Assembly (NCBI GenBank): GCA_030539275.1
Contig: JAUNSK010000031.1
Coordinates: 1-44,137 of the forward strand
Direction of reading: 5' to 3'
Length of the DNA stretch: 44,137 bases
Source of the DNA: Oscillospiraceae bacterium
Lineage (GTDB): Bacteria; Bacillota; Clostridia; Oscillospirales; Ruminococcaceae
Made by a program: the position numbers and the translations under genes. Below, piece after piece: positions 33,535 through 42,936 of the stretch; position 1 is the first letter of the stretch, and every line of letters starts with the position of its first letter. The notes below the pieces were generated by a model. The model did no database searches. It was not told where the DNA came from and saw nothing but the letters and a program-made list of their open reading frames with translations.

Positions 33535-34137
33535 TTGCTTAATAAATACGAAGAAAAAATGATCGAAAGTCTTAAGAATGTGCTTGGCGGAGAGCAGAAG
33601 GCTTTTTCGTATCATCAGGAAAACGGTAAAAAAAATTCTACCCCGTACGGCGATATTGATATACTATTTGCAAAAAGCAGTCCTTCTAAGGGATATCTTA
33701 CAGCTTCAACCCTTGGCATGGTGAACAGAACAACTGGTTACAAGGATAAAAATTCACAGAAGGAAATCAGAGCTGAGCTTATTATGAGCAGCTACGGCGG
33801 AAGCGATCTGATCGGAAAGATACTATCTACAGCTGCAATAGGAATTTGCGACAATGGTATACAGTACGGATATGGAACACTTCTAAAAGGAATACTTGAA
33901 GGTTATCTCCCGAACTCTGATATGAAGCATCTGTTTCTGATGCTGCCTCCTCCGATATGGAGCGATAAATTCAAAGTTATTGACTGTGAGGACAGCATAG
34001 TAGTATTTCTGTATGCACTGCCTATATCAGATGCTGAAAAAGAATATATGGCTGAACATGGAATTGATGAACTTCAGAACCATTTTGTTCAGGAAAATAT
34101 AGACATGTTTGATCTTAACAGAAAGTCAGTACTATAA
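33535..34137 (+). CDS. suppressor-of-fused (SUFU) domain protein
   Basis: The 200-residue protein resembles the bacterial SUFU-like domain: a central PYGDIDILFAKSSPSKGYLTASTLGM block, then MLPPPIWS, VVFLYALPISDAEKEY and a terminal region with Asp/Asn. Bacterial SUFU proteins often appear as immunity proteins or stand alone with unknown role; no toxin gene is adjacent. It starts at TTG 33535, 6 nt after GGAGG. It precedes alaS by 30 nt with no terminator, so readthrough into alaS is likely. Confidence 0.75.
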   Translation: MLNKYEEKMIESLKNVLGGEQKAFSYHQENGKKNSTPYGDIDILFAKSSPSKGYLTASTLGMVNRTTGYKDKNSQKEIRAELIMSSYGGSDLIGKILSTAAIGICDNGIQYGYGTLLKGILEGYLPNSDMKHLFLMLPPPIWSDKFKVIDCEDSIVVFLYALPISDAEKEYMAEHGIDELQNHFVQENIDMFDLNRKSVL

Positions 34138-34167
34138 TCTTTATAAATTTAGTTAGGAGTTTTTTTT

Positions 34168-36795
34168 ATGAAATGGCGTGGAGTTAATGAATTAAGAGAA
34201 GAGTTTCTCTCATTTTTTGAAAGCAAGTCACATACAAGAATGGCAAGTGCACCGCTTATACCCCAGGGTGATAACAGTCTTCTGCTTATAAATTCCGGTA
34301 TGGCGCCGCTTAAAAAGTTTTTCCTCGGACAGGCTGTTCCTCCGAATAAAAGAGTTACAACTTGTCAGAAATGTATCCGTACACCTGATATCGAAAGAGT
34401 AGGCAAGACAGCACGTCATGGTACATACTTTGAGATGCTGGGTAACTTTTCTTTCGGTGATTATTTTAAAAACGAAGCTACGCAATGGGCTTGGGAATTC
34501 TTCACAAAGGTTCTTGAACTGCCTGTTGACAAGCTTTATATATCCGTTTACGAGGATGATGATGAGGCTTTTGACATCTGGACAAAGAAGATAGGTGTTG
34601 ATCCTTCTCATATGGTCAGACTCGGTAAGGAAGATAACTTCTGGGAACATGGTTCAGGCCCATGCGGTCCTTGTTCTGAGATATACTTCGACAGAGGCGA
34701 CGAAAAGGGCTGCGGTTCACCTGACTGTCATGTAGGCTGTGAATGTGACAGATTTGTTGAGGTATGGAACCTTGTATTTTCACAGTTTGACAGTGACGGA
34801 AACGGTCATTACGAGAGAATGGCAAAGCCTAATATAGATACAGGTATGGGACTTGAAAGACTTGCATGTGTAATGCAGGGAGTTGATAACCTGTTTGAGG
34901 TCGATACAGTACAGAATATTATGAAGCATATCTGCTCAATTGCAGGTGTTGAATATAAAAAAGATCATAAGACTGATGTTTCACTGCGAGTAATAACAGA
35001 CCACATAAGAAGTACTACATTTATGGTAGGCGATGGTGTTATGCCGTCAAATGAAGGAAGAGGATATGTTCTCAGAAGACTCACGAGACGTGCTGCACGT
35101 CACGGAAGACTCATCGGAATCACAAAGCCTTTCCTTAATGAAGTATGTGAAACAGTAATCAGGGAAAATGAATCTGCTTATCCTGAACTCAGGGAAAAGG
35201 CAGAATACATCAAGAAGGTAATTCTTGTTGAAGAAGAAAATTTTGCAAAGACAGTAGACAAGGGCCTTGAACTGCTTGATGAATTTATCGCTGCAACAAA
35301 GGGCGGCGTTCTCAGCGGTGAGGATGCATTCAAGTTAAGTGATACATTCGGATTCCCTATAGATCTTACAATAGAAATTGCTGCTGAAAAAGGCCTTGAG
35401 GTCGATACTGACAAGTATAACGAGCTTGTTGCAAAACAGCGTGAACTTGCAAGAGCAGACCATATAGCAAAGGCAAGCTCTTCATGGGCAGACAACAGCA
35501 TAAAGATAACTTATCCGAAAACTGAATTTACAGGATACAGGACACTGAATGATCAGGCTGAGATACTTGCTGTATATAAGGGAACGCAGGAAGTTGAATC
35601 AGCAGGTGAAGGAGACAGCGTTGTTGTACTTCTTGACAAAACGCCTTTCTACGGTGAGAGCGGCGGACAGACAGGAGACTGCGGTGTTATTACAGGTACT
35701 GATGCAGTATTCAATGTTGATTCTACTGCAAAGACAGATGATAAGCATTTCCTGCATATCGGAACTGTTGAAAGAGGTACTCTCAGAAAAGGTGATAAGG
35801 TTACAGCACAGGTCAATGAAGATGTCCGCAAGGCTACAATGAGAAATCATACCTGCGCTCATATACTTCAGGCTGCCCTCAGGGAGATCATCGGAACTCA
35901 TGTTCACCAGGCAGGTCAGCTTGTCAACAGTGAAAGATGCCGTTTTGACTTCTCTCACTTCAGCGCACTTACTGCTGATGAACTTTCACAGGTTGAGAAA
36001 AGAGTGAATGAGATCATTCTCTCAGCAGTTAATGTTACTACACAGGAAATGCCTATTGAAGAAGCAAAGAAACTCGGTGCTATGGCACTGTTCGGTGAGA
36101 AGTACGGTGACGTTGTAAGGGTTGTTAAGGCAGGAGACTTCTCAGTAGAATTCTGCGGCGGTACTCATGTTGACAATACAGCTAAAATCGGACTGTTCAA
36201 GATCATTTCTGAAAACTCTGTAGCTGCAGGCGTAAGACGTATAGAAGCTGTTACAGGTTCTGCTGTTCTTGATCTTATGAATGAAAATATAAACACTATC
36301 AATCAGGCAGCTGCAGCACTCAAGGCACCAAATGCCGGAGAGCTCGTTGCAAAGTGCACATCACTCATGAGCGAATACAAGGCACTTGAAAAGGAAATGC
36401 TCAGGGTAAGTGAAGAATCTGCTATGATGAAGATACAGTCATTTGCAGACAATGCTTCCGAGGTAAAAGGAATCAGCGTTATAGCAGGCAAGGTAAGCGG
36501 AGTAAAGAACGACATTCTCAGAACTATGGGTGACAGACTTCGCGACAAGTCAGAACTTGTTGTTGCAGTACTCGCAGGTACAGGCAGGGACAGCGGTTCA
36601 CTGGCAGTTTCATGCTCAAAGGCTGCTGTAGAAAAGGGCGCTCATGCAGGAAAGATCGCCAAGGAGATATCAGCACTTACAGGCGGCAAGGGCGGCGGAC
36701 GTCCTGACAGCGCTATGGCAGGTATCGGTGACGTTTCCAGGATCGATGAAGCACTTGCAAAAGCATCAGAAATAATTGGTTCAATGATAAAATAA
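34168..36795 (+). CDS. alaS: alanyl-tRNA synthetase
   Basis: It charges tRNA-Ala. The 875-residue protein has the normal order: class II catalytic core (MKWRGVNELREEFLSFFESK, TTCQKCIRTPDIE and GTYFEMLGNFSFGDYF in outline), tRNA-recognition helices, an editing domain with zinc ligands His561, His565, Cys663 and His667 (HTCAH, CGGTH), and the C-terminal DHHA1 domain with GGKGGGRPDSAMAG. TAGGAG lies 10 nt before the ATG. No T-box leader is present. Confidence 0.97.
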   Translation: MKWRGVNELREEFLSFFESKSHTRMASAPLIPQGDNSLLLINSGMAPLKKFFLGQAVPPNKRVTTCQKCIRTPDIERVGKTARHGTYFEMLGNFSFGDYFKNEATQWAWEFFTKVLELPVDKLYISVYEDDDEAFDIWTKKIGVDPSHMVRLGKEDNFWEHGSGPCGPCSEIYFDRGDEKGCGSPDCHVGCECDRFVEVWNLVFSQFDSDGNGHYERMAKPNIDTGMGLERLACVMQGVDNLFEVDTVQNIMKHICSIAGVEYKKDHKTDVSLRVITDHIRSTTFMVGDGVMPSNEGRGYVLRRLTRRAARHGRLIGITKPFLNEVCETVIRENESAYPELREKAEYIKKVILVEEENFAKTVDKGLELLDEFIAATKGGVLSGEDAFKLSDTFGFPIDLTIEIAAEKGLEVDTDKYNELVAKQRELARADHIAKASSSWADNSIKITYPKTEFTGYRTLNDQAEILAVYKGTQEVESAGEGDSVVVLLDKTPFYGESGGQTGDCGVITGTDAVFNVDSTAKTDDKHFLHIGTVERGTLRKGDKVTAQVNEDVRKATMRNHTCAHILQAALREIIGTHVHQAGQLVNSERCRFDFSHFSALTADELSQVEKRVNEIILSAVNVTTQEMPIEEAKKLGAMALFGEKYGDVVRVVKAGDFSVEFCGGTHVDNTAKIGLFKIISENSVAAGVRRIEAVTGSAVLDLMNENINTINQAAAALKAPNAGELVAKCTSLMSEYKALEKEMLRVSEESAMMKIQSFADNASEVKGISVIAGKVSGVKNDILRTMGDRLRDKSELVVAVLAGTGRDSGSLAVSCSKAAVEKGAHAGKIAKEISALTGGKGGGRPDSAMAGIGDVSRIDEALAKASEIIGSMIK

Positions 36796-36803
36796 ATATT
36801 ATG

Positions 36804-36838
36804 TCTGCCGGGGCAGGAGCTTTTCCTGCCCGGACAGA
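36804..36838 (+). terminator. terminator after alaS
   Basis: TCTG-CCG-GGGCAGGA pairs with TCCTGCCC-GGA-CAGA, with a small internal loop, followed by TTTT. Confidence 0.75.
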
Positions 36839-36864
36839 TTTTAAGCTATGATGGAGGACTGGAT

Positions 36865-37212
36865 ATGGATTGTCTGTTTTGTAAAATAGCCGCAGGTGAG
36901 ATACCTTCCAAGAAGGTATATGAAGATGATCAGGTTTATGCATTTTATGATATTAATCCGATCGCACCAGTACATTTTCTTGTAATTCCGAAGCAGCATA
37001 TTTCGGGTGCAGCAGCAGTTACAGCTGAAAATTCAGCTGTTGTAGCACATATTTTTGAAGTTATTGCGAAACTTGCTGATGAGATGAAACTCACAGATGG
37101 TTTCAGGGTAATAACAAATAACGGAGACGATGCTGGTCAGAGTGTCAAGCATCTTCATTTTCACGTAATAGCAGGAAGAAAATTCGGCTGGGATGGCGAC
37201 AACGCAGGTTAA
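36865..37212 (+). CDS. HIT-family nucleotide hydrolase
   Basis: The 115-residue protein has the complete HIT layout: CLFCKIAAGEIPS at the start, FLVIPKQHI, and the histidine triad HLHFHVIAG. HinT-type members hydrolyse purine nucleoside phosphoramidates, including aminoacyl-adenylates, which fits a place next to alaS, although the terminator suggests separate transcription. GGAGG lies 8 nt before the ATG. Confidence 0.93.
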   Translation: MDCLFCKIAAGEIPSKKVYEDDQVYAFYDINPIAPVHFLVIPKQHISGAAAVTAENSAVVAHIFEVIAKLADEMKLTDGFRVITNNGDDAGQSVKHLHFHVIAGRKFGWDGDNAG

Positions 37213-37233
37213 TAAAGGAATGGTGGAATATAA

Positions 37234-37773
37234 ATGTCACAAAAGTATACACTTCACGTAGCAGGACTGACCAGAGAACTTACTCTTTGTCCTGTCAGCG
37301 ATAAACTGGAAATAGCAGCTTTTATTATGTTTTCTGATGTTGAACTGACTGTAAAATGTGCTCAGGAGCTTCTTAAAAAGCTTCCGGAGTTTGATGTTGT
37401 ACTCACTTCTGAAGCTAAGGGAATACCTCTGGCCTATGAGCTTGCACGTCAGACATCAAAGACATATGTTGTTGCCAGAAAATCTGTTAAACTGTATATG
37501 AATAACCCGATAAGTGCAGCAGTAAAGTCTATAACAACTGCAGCATCACAGATGCTGTATATCGATGAGGATAAGGCTGCAATGCTCAGAGGAAAAAGAG
37601 TTCTTATAGCTGATGATGTTATAAGTACAGGTGAATCTCTGGCAGCTCTTAAACAGCTTGCAGTAAATGCAGGTGCTGATATATGCTGCAGCTGTGCAGT
37701 GCTTGCTGAGGGAGACGCTGCAGACAGGGACGATATCGTATATCTTGAAAAGCTTCCTCTGTTTTTTAAGTAG
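37234..37773 (+). CDS. purine-type phosphoribosyltransferase
   Basis: The 179-residue protein is a type I phosphoribosyltransferase with PRPP loop VLIADDVISTGES (123-135) and the substrate block TSEAKGIPLAYELAR and ARKS seen in adenine/xanthine enzymes. It is most like the apt/xpt group (COG0503), probably purine salvage. The N-terminus (KYTLHVAGLTRELTLCPV) differs from typical Apt, so the base specificity is not assigned. It follows the HIT gene by 21 nt with AAAGGA upstream. Confidence 0.87.
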   Translation: MSQKYTLHVAGLTRELTLCPVSDKLEIAAFIMFSDVELTVKCAQELLKKLPEFDVVLTSEAKGIPLAYELARQTSKTYVVARKSVKLYMNNPISAAVKSITTAASQMLYIDEDKAAMLRGKRVLIADDVISTGESLAALKQLAVNAGADICCSCAVLAEGDAADRDDIVYLEKLPLFFK

Positions 37774-37805
37774 ACATTTTTAACGTCACCGAAAGGAATA
37801 TATAA

Positions 37806-39860
37806 ATGAAGCGAAAAATGGTGCATATAGGATTTTCTTATATTTCAGGATTGTTTTTCGCTTCATTTTTTAATTTTGCAGCCCAGATTCCTTTTTTACT
37901 TATCCTTTCATTTGCATTTGCGGTATTTTTATGTATCAGAAAGCCCGGTGCAGTCTGTACGCTTGTATGGGTATGTTCGTTTCTGACTGGTTTCGGATTG
38001 TACAAAGCATATGATACATTTGTCTATGACAAAATATCAGCATTTGCATCAGGTGAGATAAGCTTTGCCGGGAAGATCACGCAGATCGATGATTTTTCTG
38101 CTGACAGTTCGTCATACCGTGTCAGAGGCAGGATCAACGGTATTCAGCGTGCAGAGATAATTTTCTATACTGACAGTATGGAATGCTCGAGAGGCGACTT
38201 TATTTCTTTTTCCGCCAAAGCTCAGGAATTTGAAAATACCTACCTGTTTGCACAGAAGGATTATTATATGTCAGAAGGTATTTTTCTGAAGGCATATGAC
38301 GGATATGATATACAGATAACCAGAAATGATTCTTTTTCACTGATATCGGTCATACAAGACTACAGGGACAAAATAACTGCAAAAATACGGTCGGTCCTCC
38401 CCGGAGAAAACGGGGCACTGATCACAGCTATGCTGGTCGGGCAGAAGGATGGTCTTGATGAAGATACACAGACTCTTCTTTACAGATGCGGAATAGGACA
38501 TGCTATGGCTGTTTCCGGGATGCATCTTGCAGTGGCCGCGGCAGTTATCTGCGCACTGACAAAGCGCATTTATATGCGCAGAAGTCTGCGGTTCATATTA
38601 ATGGAATCAGGTATCATACTGTTTGTTATTTTTTCAGGAATGTCGGTATCTGTTGTCAGATCTGCAGTAATGATCACACTTGTATATGGTGCATGCATAT
38701 TCGGGCGAAAACCTGATCCCCTCAATTCCCTTTGCCTTGCAGCAGTTATTCTGTCATTGTTCAATCCTTTTATAATACATAATGTATCATTTTTACTGTC
38801 GTGGGCAGGAACATTCGGTGTGACAGTTTTTGCACCGTACATGACATCAGACATCGATGACAGATTTATATGGGGAAAAATAAAAAAATATGCTGCAAAT
38901 GTATTTTGTATCAGCGCATCGGTTTTTCCGTTTTCAGTTATGTATTTTGATGAGATCTCTGCTGTTTCACTTCTGTCTGATCTGATCATCATGCCGCTGT
39001 GTATATGTGTGCTTGTGTGCGGACTGATAGTATCACTGACAGGAGGGGCAGGATTTATATTAAGTCCTGTACTGATCATTGGTGCAGGTTCAGCATCACT
39101 TATCATTAAACTGTCTGACTTTCTTGGAAGGTTCAGACTGTCGTACATAGCCTCCGGGTATGTGTATATGGTACCGCTTGTTATTATTCTGAGTATATTC
39201 GTTGTTATTACTGCGCTCATGCTTAAAAAGCCTTACTATACTGCATGGAGTATAGTATTGTCAGCAGCGGTTTTATGTATATCAGGAATAATAAGCAGTT
39301 ATGCAGACAGGGATAACCTGATGATTTATATGCTGGGTGATGAAAAATCTTCGGTTATGGCAGTTTCGCATGGCAATAATACAGATGTTATTGATCTTAC
39401 AGGTAATAAAAATGATCCCAGATATGCATCAAAGCTCTGCAGAGGTTATGGTCTTTATGAAATCAATTCACTCAGTATCCCTCGTAATGCATATGCATCA
39501 GCTGTTTCATATGACAGACACCTGTCGCTTACCAGGGTAAGGCATGTGTATCTGCCGGAAGGTACATTTATGCATGATGATCAGCTTATCTGCGGCTGCA
39601 GGCCGGAATATACTGACTTCAGTGATGTCTGCTTCATATACGGAGATTATACCGCTGCATTCACTGAAGATCATACAGTCAGTATAGACTTCGGAGGGCA
39701 CAGTATAGACTGTTCACCGTCAAGAGCGGAATTTGACTCAGAATATCCTGTTGATGTTTGCGACAGTGTCATCAGAATAAACAAAGAAGGAAAAATCAGT
39801 ATAAGAAGTCTTGTGAAAGGAAAATGCACTCTATGGGAACACTCACAGAAACTCAGCTGA
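37806..39860 (+). CDS. comEC: ComEC/Rec2-family membrane channel without a recognisable metallo-beta-lactamase site
   Basis: The 684-residue protein has the N-terminal DUF4131-like region (about 1-165), the Competence membrane domain with the signature GIGHAMAVSGMHL and many membrane helices (about 200-495), and a C-terminal extracytoplasmic part (about 500-684). ComEC moves single-stranded DNA inward during transformation. The C-terminal part sits where the metallo-beta-lactamase domain should be, but I see no DxGQGD or HxHxDH motif, only degenerate sequence such as MIYMLGDEKSSVM. Nuclease activity is therefore doubtful. AAAGGA precedes the ATG. It overlaps holA by 28 nt. Confidence 0.88.
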   Translation: MKRKMVHIGFSYISGLFFASFFNFAAQIPFLLILSFAFAVFLCIRKPGAVCTLVWVCSFLTGFGLYKAYDTFVYDKISAFASGEISFAGKITQIDDFSADSSSYRVRGRINGIQRAEIIFYTDSMECSRGDFISFSAKAQEFENTYLFAQKDYYMSEGIFLKAYDGYDIQITRNDSFSLISVIQDYRDKITAKIRSVLPGENGALITAMLVGQKDGLDEDTQTLLYRCGIGHAMAVSGMHLAVAAAVICALTKRIYMRRSLRFILMESGIILFVIFSGMSVSVVRSAVMITLVYGACIFGRKPDPLNSLCLAAVILSLFNPFIIHNVSFLLSWAGTFGVTVFAPYMTSDIDDRFIWGKIKKYAANVFCISASVFPFSVMYFDEISAVSLLSDLIIMPLCICVLVCGLIVSLTGGAGFILSPVLIIGAGSASLIIKLSDFLGRFRLSYIASGYVYMVPLVIILSIFVVITALMLKKPYYTAWSIVLSAAVLCISGIISSYADRDNLMIYMLGDEKSSVMAVSHGNNTDVIDLTGNKNDPRYASKLCRGYGLYEINSLSIPRNAYASAVSYDRHLSLTRVRHVYLPEGTFMHDDQLICGCRPEYTDFSDVCFIYGDYTAAFTEDHTVSIDFGGHSIDCSPSRAEFDSEYPVDVCDSVIRINKEGKISIRSLVKGKCTLWEHSQKLS

Positions 39861-40879
39861 CAGCACACATAAAAGGTGAGAAGCCGGCAGGTCTGTATTA
39901 TTTCTACGGGTCAGATACAGCGTCAGTAGCAAAATATGCTGAAGCTGTAAAGGTAAAAGTACTTGGAAAGGGCTATACCTCGTCAGATTTTACAAAGTAT
40001 GACGGGAAGGGCTTTTCTGTAAGTGATTTTATTGACACAGCGCAGATGTTCTCAATGTGCAGTGATTATAATTTTATTGCAGTAAATGATCTGAATGCCG
40101 ATGAACTTGGTGCGGATGAACTTAAAATGCTGATCAAAGCACTTGAGAGCATCGCAAGTGAAACGGTCGTGCTTATATATATTACCGGGTTTGATGTTAA
40201 AAACGGAAAGAAGACACCCGGTGCTAAAAATAAAAAGATCATAGATGCAGCAGGCAAAAACGGAATAGTTTATGAGGCAATGATAAAAAAGCCTGCAGAG
40301 CTGTCAAAGTATATAATGGATCTTGTAAAAAATAATGGCTGCATCATAAGCCGCCAGGATGCACAGCTTATTGCAGAGAGATGCCACAGCGATACACTTG
40401 CGGTTATTAATCAGACTGATATGCTTTGTTCATATGCTCAGGGAAGTGAAATAACTGCTCAGATGATCGAAGCCATGGTACCGGCCGCACTTGATACAAA
40501 CGCCTTTGCTCTTGCATCAGCAGTTACATCTTTCAATACCAGGTCAGCGCTCAGGATCCTTGACGAACTGATGCTTGAAAGAACGGAAGCAGTTGTGATA
40601 ATATCTGCTCTGTCTTCAGCGTTTATCGATCTGTACAGAGCAAGGACTGCAATAGAAAAATCCCTGAGCGATTCGGATATGGCATCTGATTTTAATTACA
40701 GGGGCCGCGAGTTTGTTGTCAGAAATGCTTTCAGAGATGCATCTAAAACATCTCTGAATCATCTGCGCAGATGTCTTTTGATCTTAAGGAATGCGGATGC
40801 CCAGTGTAAGTCAACGAGACTTGATCAGAAAACAATTATAGAAAAAGCGGTTATTACAATGCTTTCATATAAAGATTAA
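39833..40879 (+). CDS. holA: DNA polymerase III delta subunit
   Basis: The clamp-loader delta subunit opens the beta clamp. The 348-residue protein shows the N-terminal domain GLYYFYGSDTASVAKYAEA, the AAA-like lid region and the C-terminal helical domain ending KSTRLDQKTIIEKAVITML in outline. holA directly after comEC is a common Firmicute order. I use ATG 39833, 11-12 nt after GAAAGG; an upstream frame to 39758 is an artefact of the overlap with comEC. Confidence 0.93.
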   Translation: MGTLTETQLTAHIKGEKPAGLYYFYGSDTASVAKYAEAVKVKVLGKGYTSSDFTKYDGKGFSVSDFIDTAQMFSMCSDYNFIAVNDLNADELGADELKMLIKALESIASETVVLIYITGFDVKNGKKTPGAKNKKIIDAAGKNGIVYEAMIKKPAELSKYIMDLVKNNGCIISRQDAQLIAERCHSDTLAVINQTDMLCSYAQGSEITAQMIEAMVPAALDTNAFALASAVTSFNTRSALRILDELMLERTEAVVIISALSSAFIDLYRARTAIEKSLSDSDMASDFNYRGREFVVRNAFRDASKTSLNHLRRCLLILRNADAQCKSTRLDQKTIIEKAVITMLSYKD

Positions 40880-40906
40880 ATTAAAATACGGCAGGTGAAA
40901 AAACCA

Positions 40907-41500
40907 TTGCTATCGACAGATATGGCTATTATAGTTGAGGGAAAGTATGATAAAATAAAGTTATCTTCAATAATTGACGCAGTAATAATCGTGACAAATG
41001 GATTCAGCGTGTTTAAGGACAAGGAAAAACTCAGTCTTATAAGATTTTATGCCAGAGAAACCGGGATAATTATCATGACAGATTCTGACAGTGCCGGTTT
41101 TAAAATAAGAAACTATATAAAAGGGTCTGTTCATGACCCTAAGATATACAACGTCTATATCCCTGATGTATTCGGTAAGGAAAAAAGAAAGCTTAAGCCC
41201 TCAAGTGAGGGAAAACTCGGTGTAGAGGGAATTGAAAAACAGCTTATCATCGAGGCGTTCAACCGCAGCGGCGTGCTGCTCGGAGAAAAAGATCCGGTTG
41301 ACGAGAAAGACGCAATTGTCAAAGCTGATCTTGTTGAACTTGGTTTATCAGGCGGGACGGACAGCTCAGCCAGACGTCAGGAGCTTCTCAGGAGCCTGAA
41401 CCTTCCGGAAAAACTTTCGGCAAACGGGCTGCTAGAGGTTCTCAATACAATAACAACACGTAAAGGACTTAAGGAATTACTAAAAAGCGAGGGAGATTGA
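40907..41500 (+). CDS. Toprim-domain protein, RNase M5-like
   Basis: The protein opens with a Toprim domain: the acidic loop IIVEGKYDKIKL and the metal site TDSDSAGFK. RNase M5 matures 5S rRNA, and this length (197 residues) and N-terminal Toprim fit. However, it is not next to ksgA as usual, so a divergent paralogue is possible. I prefer TTG 40907, 9 nt after AGGTG. GTG 40895 gives four more residues but has no ribosome binding site. It lies between holA and the MBOAT gene, only 3 nt before the latter. Confidence 0.75.
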   Translation: MLSTDMAIIVEGKYDKIKLSSIIDAVIIVTNGFSVFKDKEKLSLIRFYARETGIIIMTDSDSAGFKIRNYIKGSVHDPKIYNVYIPDVFGKEKRKLKPSSEGKLGVEGIEKQLIIEAFNRSGVLLGEKDPVDEKDAIVKADLVELGLSGGTDSSARRQELLRSLNLPEKLSANGLLEVLNTITTRKGLKELLKSEGD

Positions 41501-41503
41501 TAA

Positions 41504-42907
41504 ATGGTATTCTCGAGCCTTATATTTATATATTTTTTTCTGCCCGTTATGTTTCTGGTTTATATAGTCAGTAAGCCTAAGACAAGAAATTTCGTTCTGC
41601 TTGTTTTTGGCCTGCTGTTTTATGCATGGGGCGAACCGGTTTACATCTATGTAATGCTTATATCATCATTTGTTGACTATTATGCCGGTTTGTATATGAG
41701 CCGGACCAAAAATCAGTACAAACGAAGAACATCGCTGATCATCTCCATGGTAGTTGACCTGGGATTTCTTTTCGTATTCAAGTACAGCGGTTTCGTTGTC
41801 AATATAGTAAACAGCTGCTTCGGAACTTCTTTTAATGTACCTGATCTTCCACTTCCGATAGGAATTTCATTTTATACATTCCAGAGTATGTCCTATACAA
41901 TAGATATATATCAGAACAAGGTAAAGGTACAGAAAAACTTTCTGGATTATCTGACATATGTTTCACTGTTCCCTCAGCTTGTAGCAGGTCCTATAGTACG
42001 GTATGAGGACGTACAGTACGAACTGACGAACAGAAAGGTAAACGCTGAGGGAGTTGGAGAAGGTGTAGGCAGATTTATCAAAGGCTTATGTAAAAAGGTT
42101 CTTCTGGCAAACAACATAGGCGTCTTATGGGCTCAGGTAAAGGCCATGGATTACTCAGAGATATCTGCAGTAACTGCGTGGATGGGCATTCTTGCGTTTA
42201 CTTTCCAGATCTACTTTGACTTTTCAGGTTACTCAGATATGGCAATAGGACTCGGAAAAATGCTTGGATTCAACTTCCCGGAAAACTTTGACCATCCTTA
42301 TATGTCAAAGAGCATATCAGAATTCTGGCGCAGATGGCACATGACGCTTGGCGGCTGGTTCAGATCATATGTTTATATTCCACTGGGAGGAAACAGATGC
42401 GGAAAAGCTAAAACACTCAGAAATCTTGCTGTTGTCTGGTTTCTGACAGGATTATGGCACGGTGCCAGCTGGAATTTTATTATCTGGGGTCTGTTTTACG
42501 GAGCCCTGATCATAGCAGAACGTCTCGGATTTGCAAAAGTACTGCAGAAAATACCGCCGGCACTAAGTACGGCTTATACTTTCCTGATGGTAGTGATAGG
42601 ATGGGTGTTCTTTGACACAGAAAATATAGCGGATGCCTTCAGATATCTTAAAGCAATGTTCTTTACGACAGATCTGTGTGATTCACTGGCGCTGTATCAG
42701 TTCAAATCATTTATTCTTATTTTTATTCTCTGTATATTTGCGGCAACGGATATCTGGACAAGGCTTATAAACAATGTGCACAGCAGACAGTCAGACGGAA
42801 GACTTTTTATGTACGCCGTACCGGCTGTTCAGGTTGCCATGCTTTTTCTTTGTACCTGTTATCTTGTTGATTCTACCTATAATCCGTTTCTGTATTTTAA
42901 TTTTTAA
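41504..42907 (+). CDS. MBOAT O-acyltransferase (AlgI-like)
   Basis: The 467-residue membrane protein has about ten hydrophobic segments and the MBOAT core: SISEFWRRWHMTLGGWFRSYVYIPLGGNR in outline (His279) and GLWHGASWNFIIWGL with the catalytic His319. AlgI-type enzymes pass acyl groups across the membrane for O-acetylation of polysaccharides. The DHHW protein that follows is the usual partner. GGGAG lies 8 nt before the ATG. The polymer is unknown; peptidoglycan, teichoic acid or an exopolysaccharide are all possible. Confidence 0.93.
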   Translation: MVFSSLIFIYFFLPVMFLVYIVSKPKTRNFVLLVFGLLFYAWGEPVYIYVMLISSFVDYYAGLYMSRTKNQYKRRTSLIISMVVDLGFLFVFKYSGFVVNIVNSCFGTSFNVPDLPLPIGISFYTFQSMSYTIDIYQNKVKVQKNFLDYLTYVSLFPQLVAGPIVRYEDVQYELTNRKVNAEGVGEGVGRFIKGLCKKVLLANNIGVLWAQVKAMDYSEISAVTAWMGILAFTFQIYFDFSGYSDMAIGLGKMLGFNFPENFDHPYMSKSISEFWRRWHMTLGGWFRSYVYIPLGGNRCGKAKTLRNLAVVWFLTGLWHGASWNFIIWGLFYGALIIAERLGFAKVLQKIPPALSTAYTFLMVVIGWVFFDTENIADAFRYLKAMFFTTDLCDSLALYQFKSFILIFILCIFAATDIWTRLINNVHSRQSDGRLFMYAVPAVQVAMLFLCTCYLVDSTYNPFLYFNF

Positions 42908-42936
42908 GTTTTGCTGTCTGAGAGAGGATGAGAAAT

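Noticed and set aside
33535-34137. SUFU-domain gene as immunity protein of a toxin system
   Set aside because: No toxin, secretion marker or polymorphic-toxin repeat is adjacent; the neighbour is alaS.
34138-34167. T-box riboswitch for alaS
   Set aside because: Only 30 nt separate the SUFU gene and alaS, too short for a T-box; the trpB leader also shows none.
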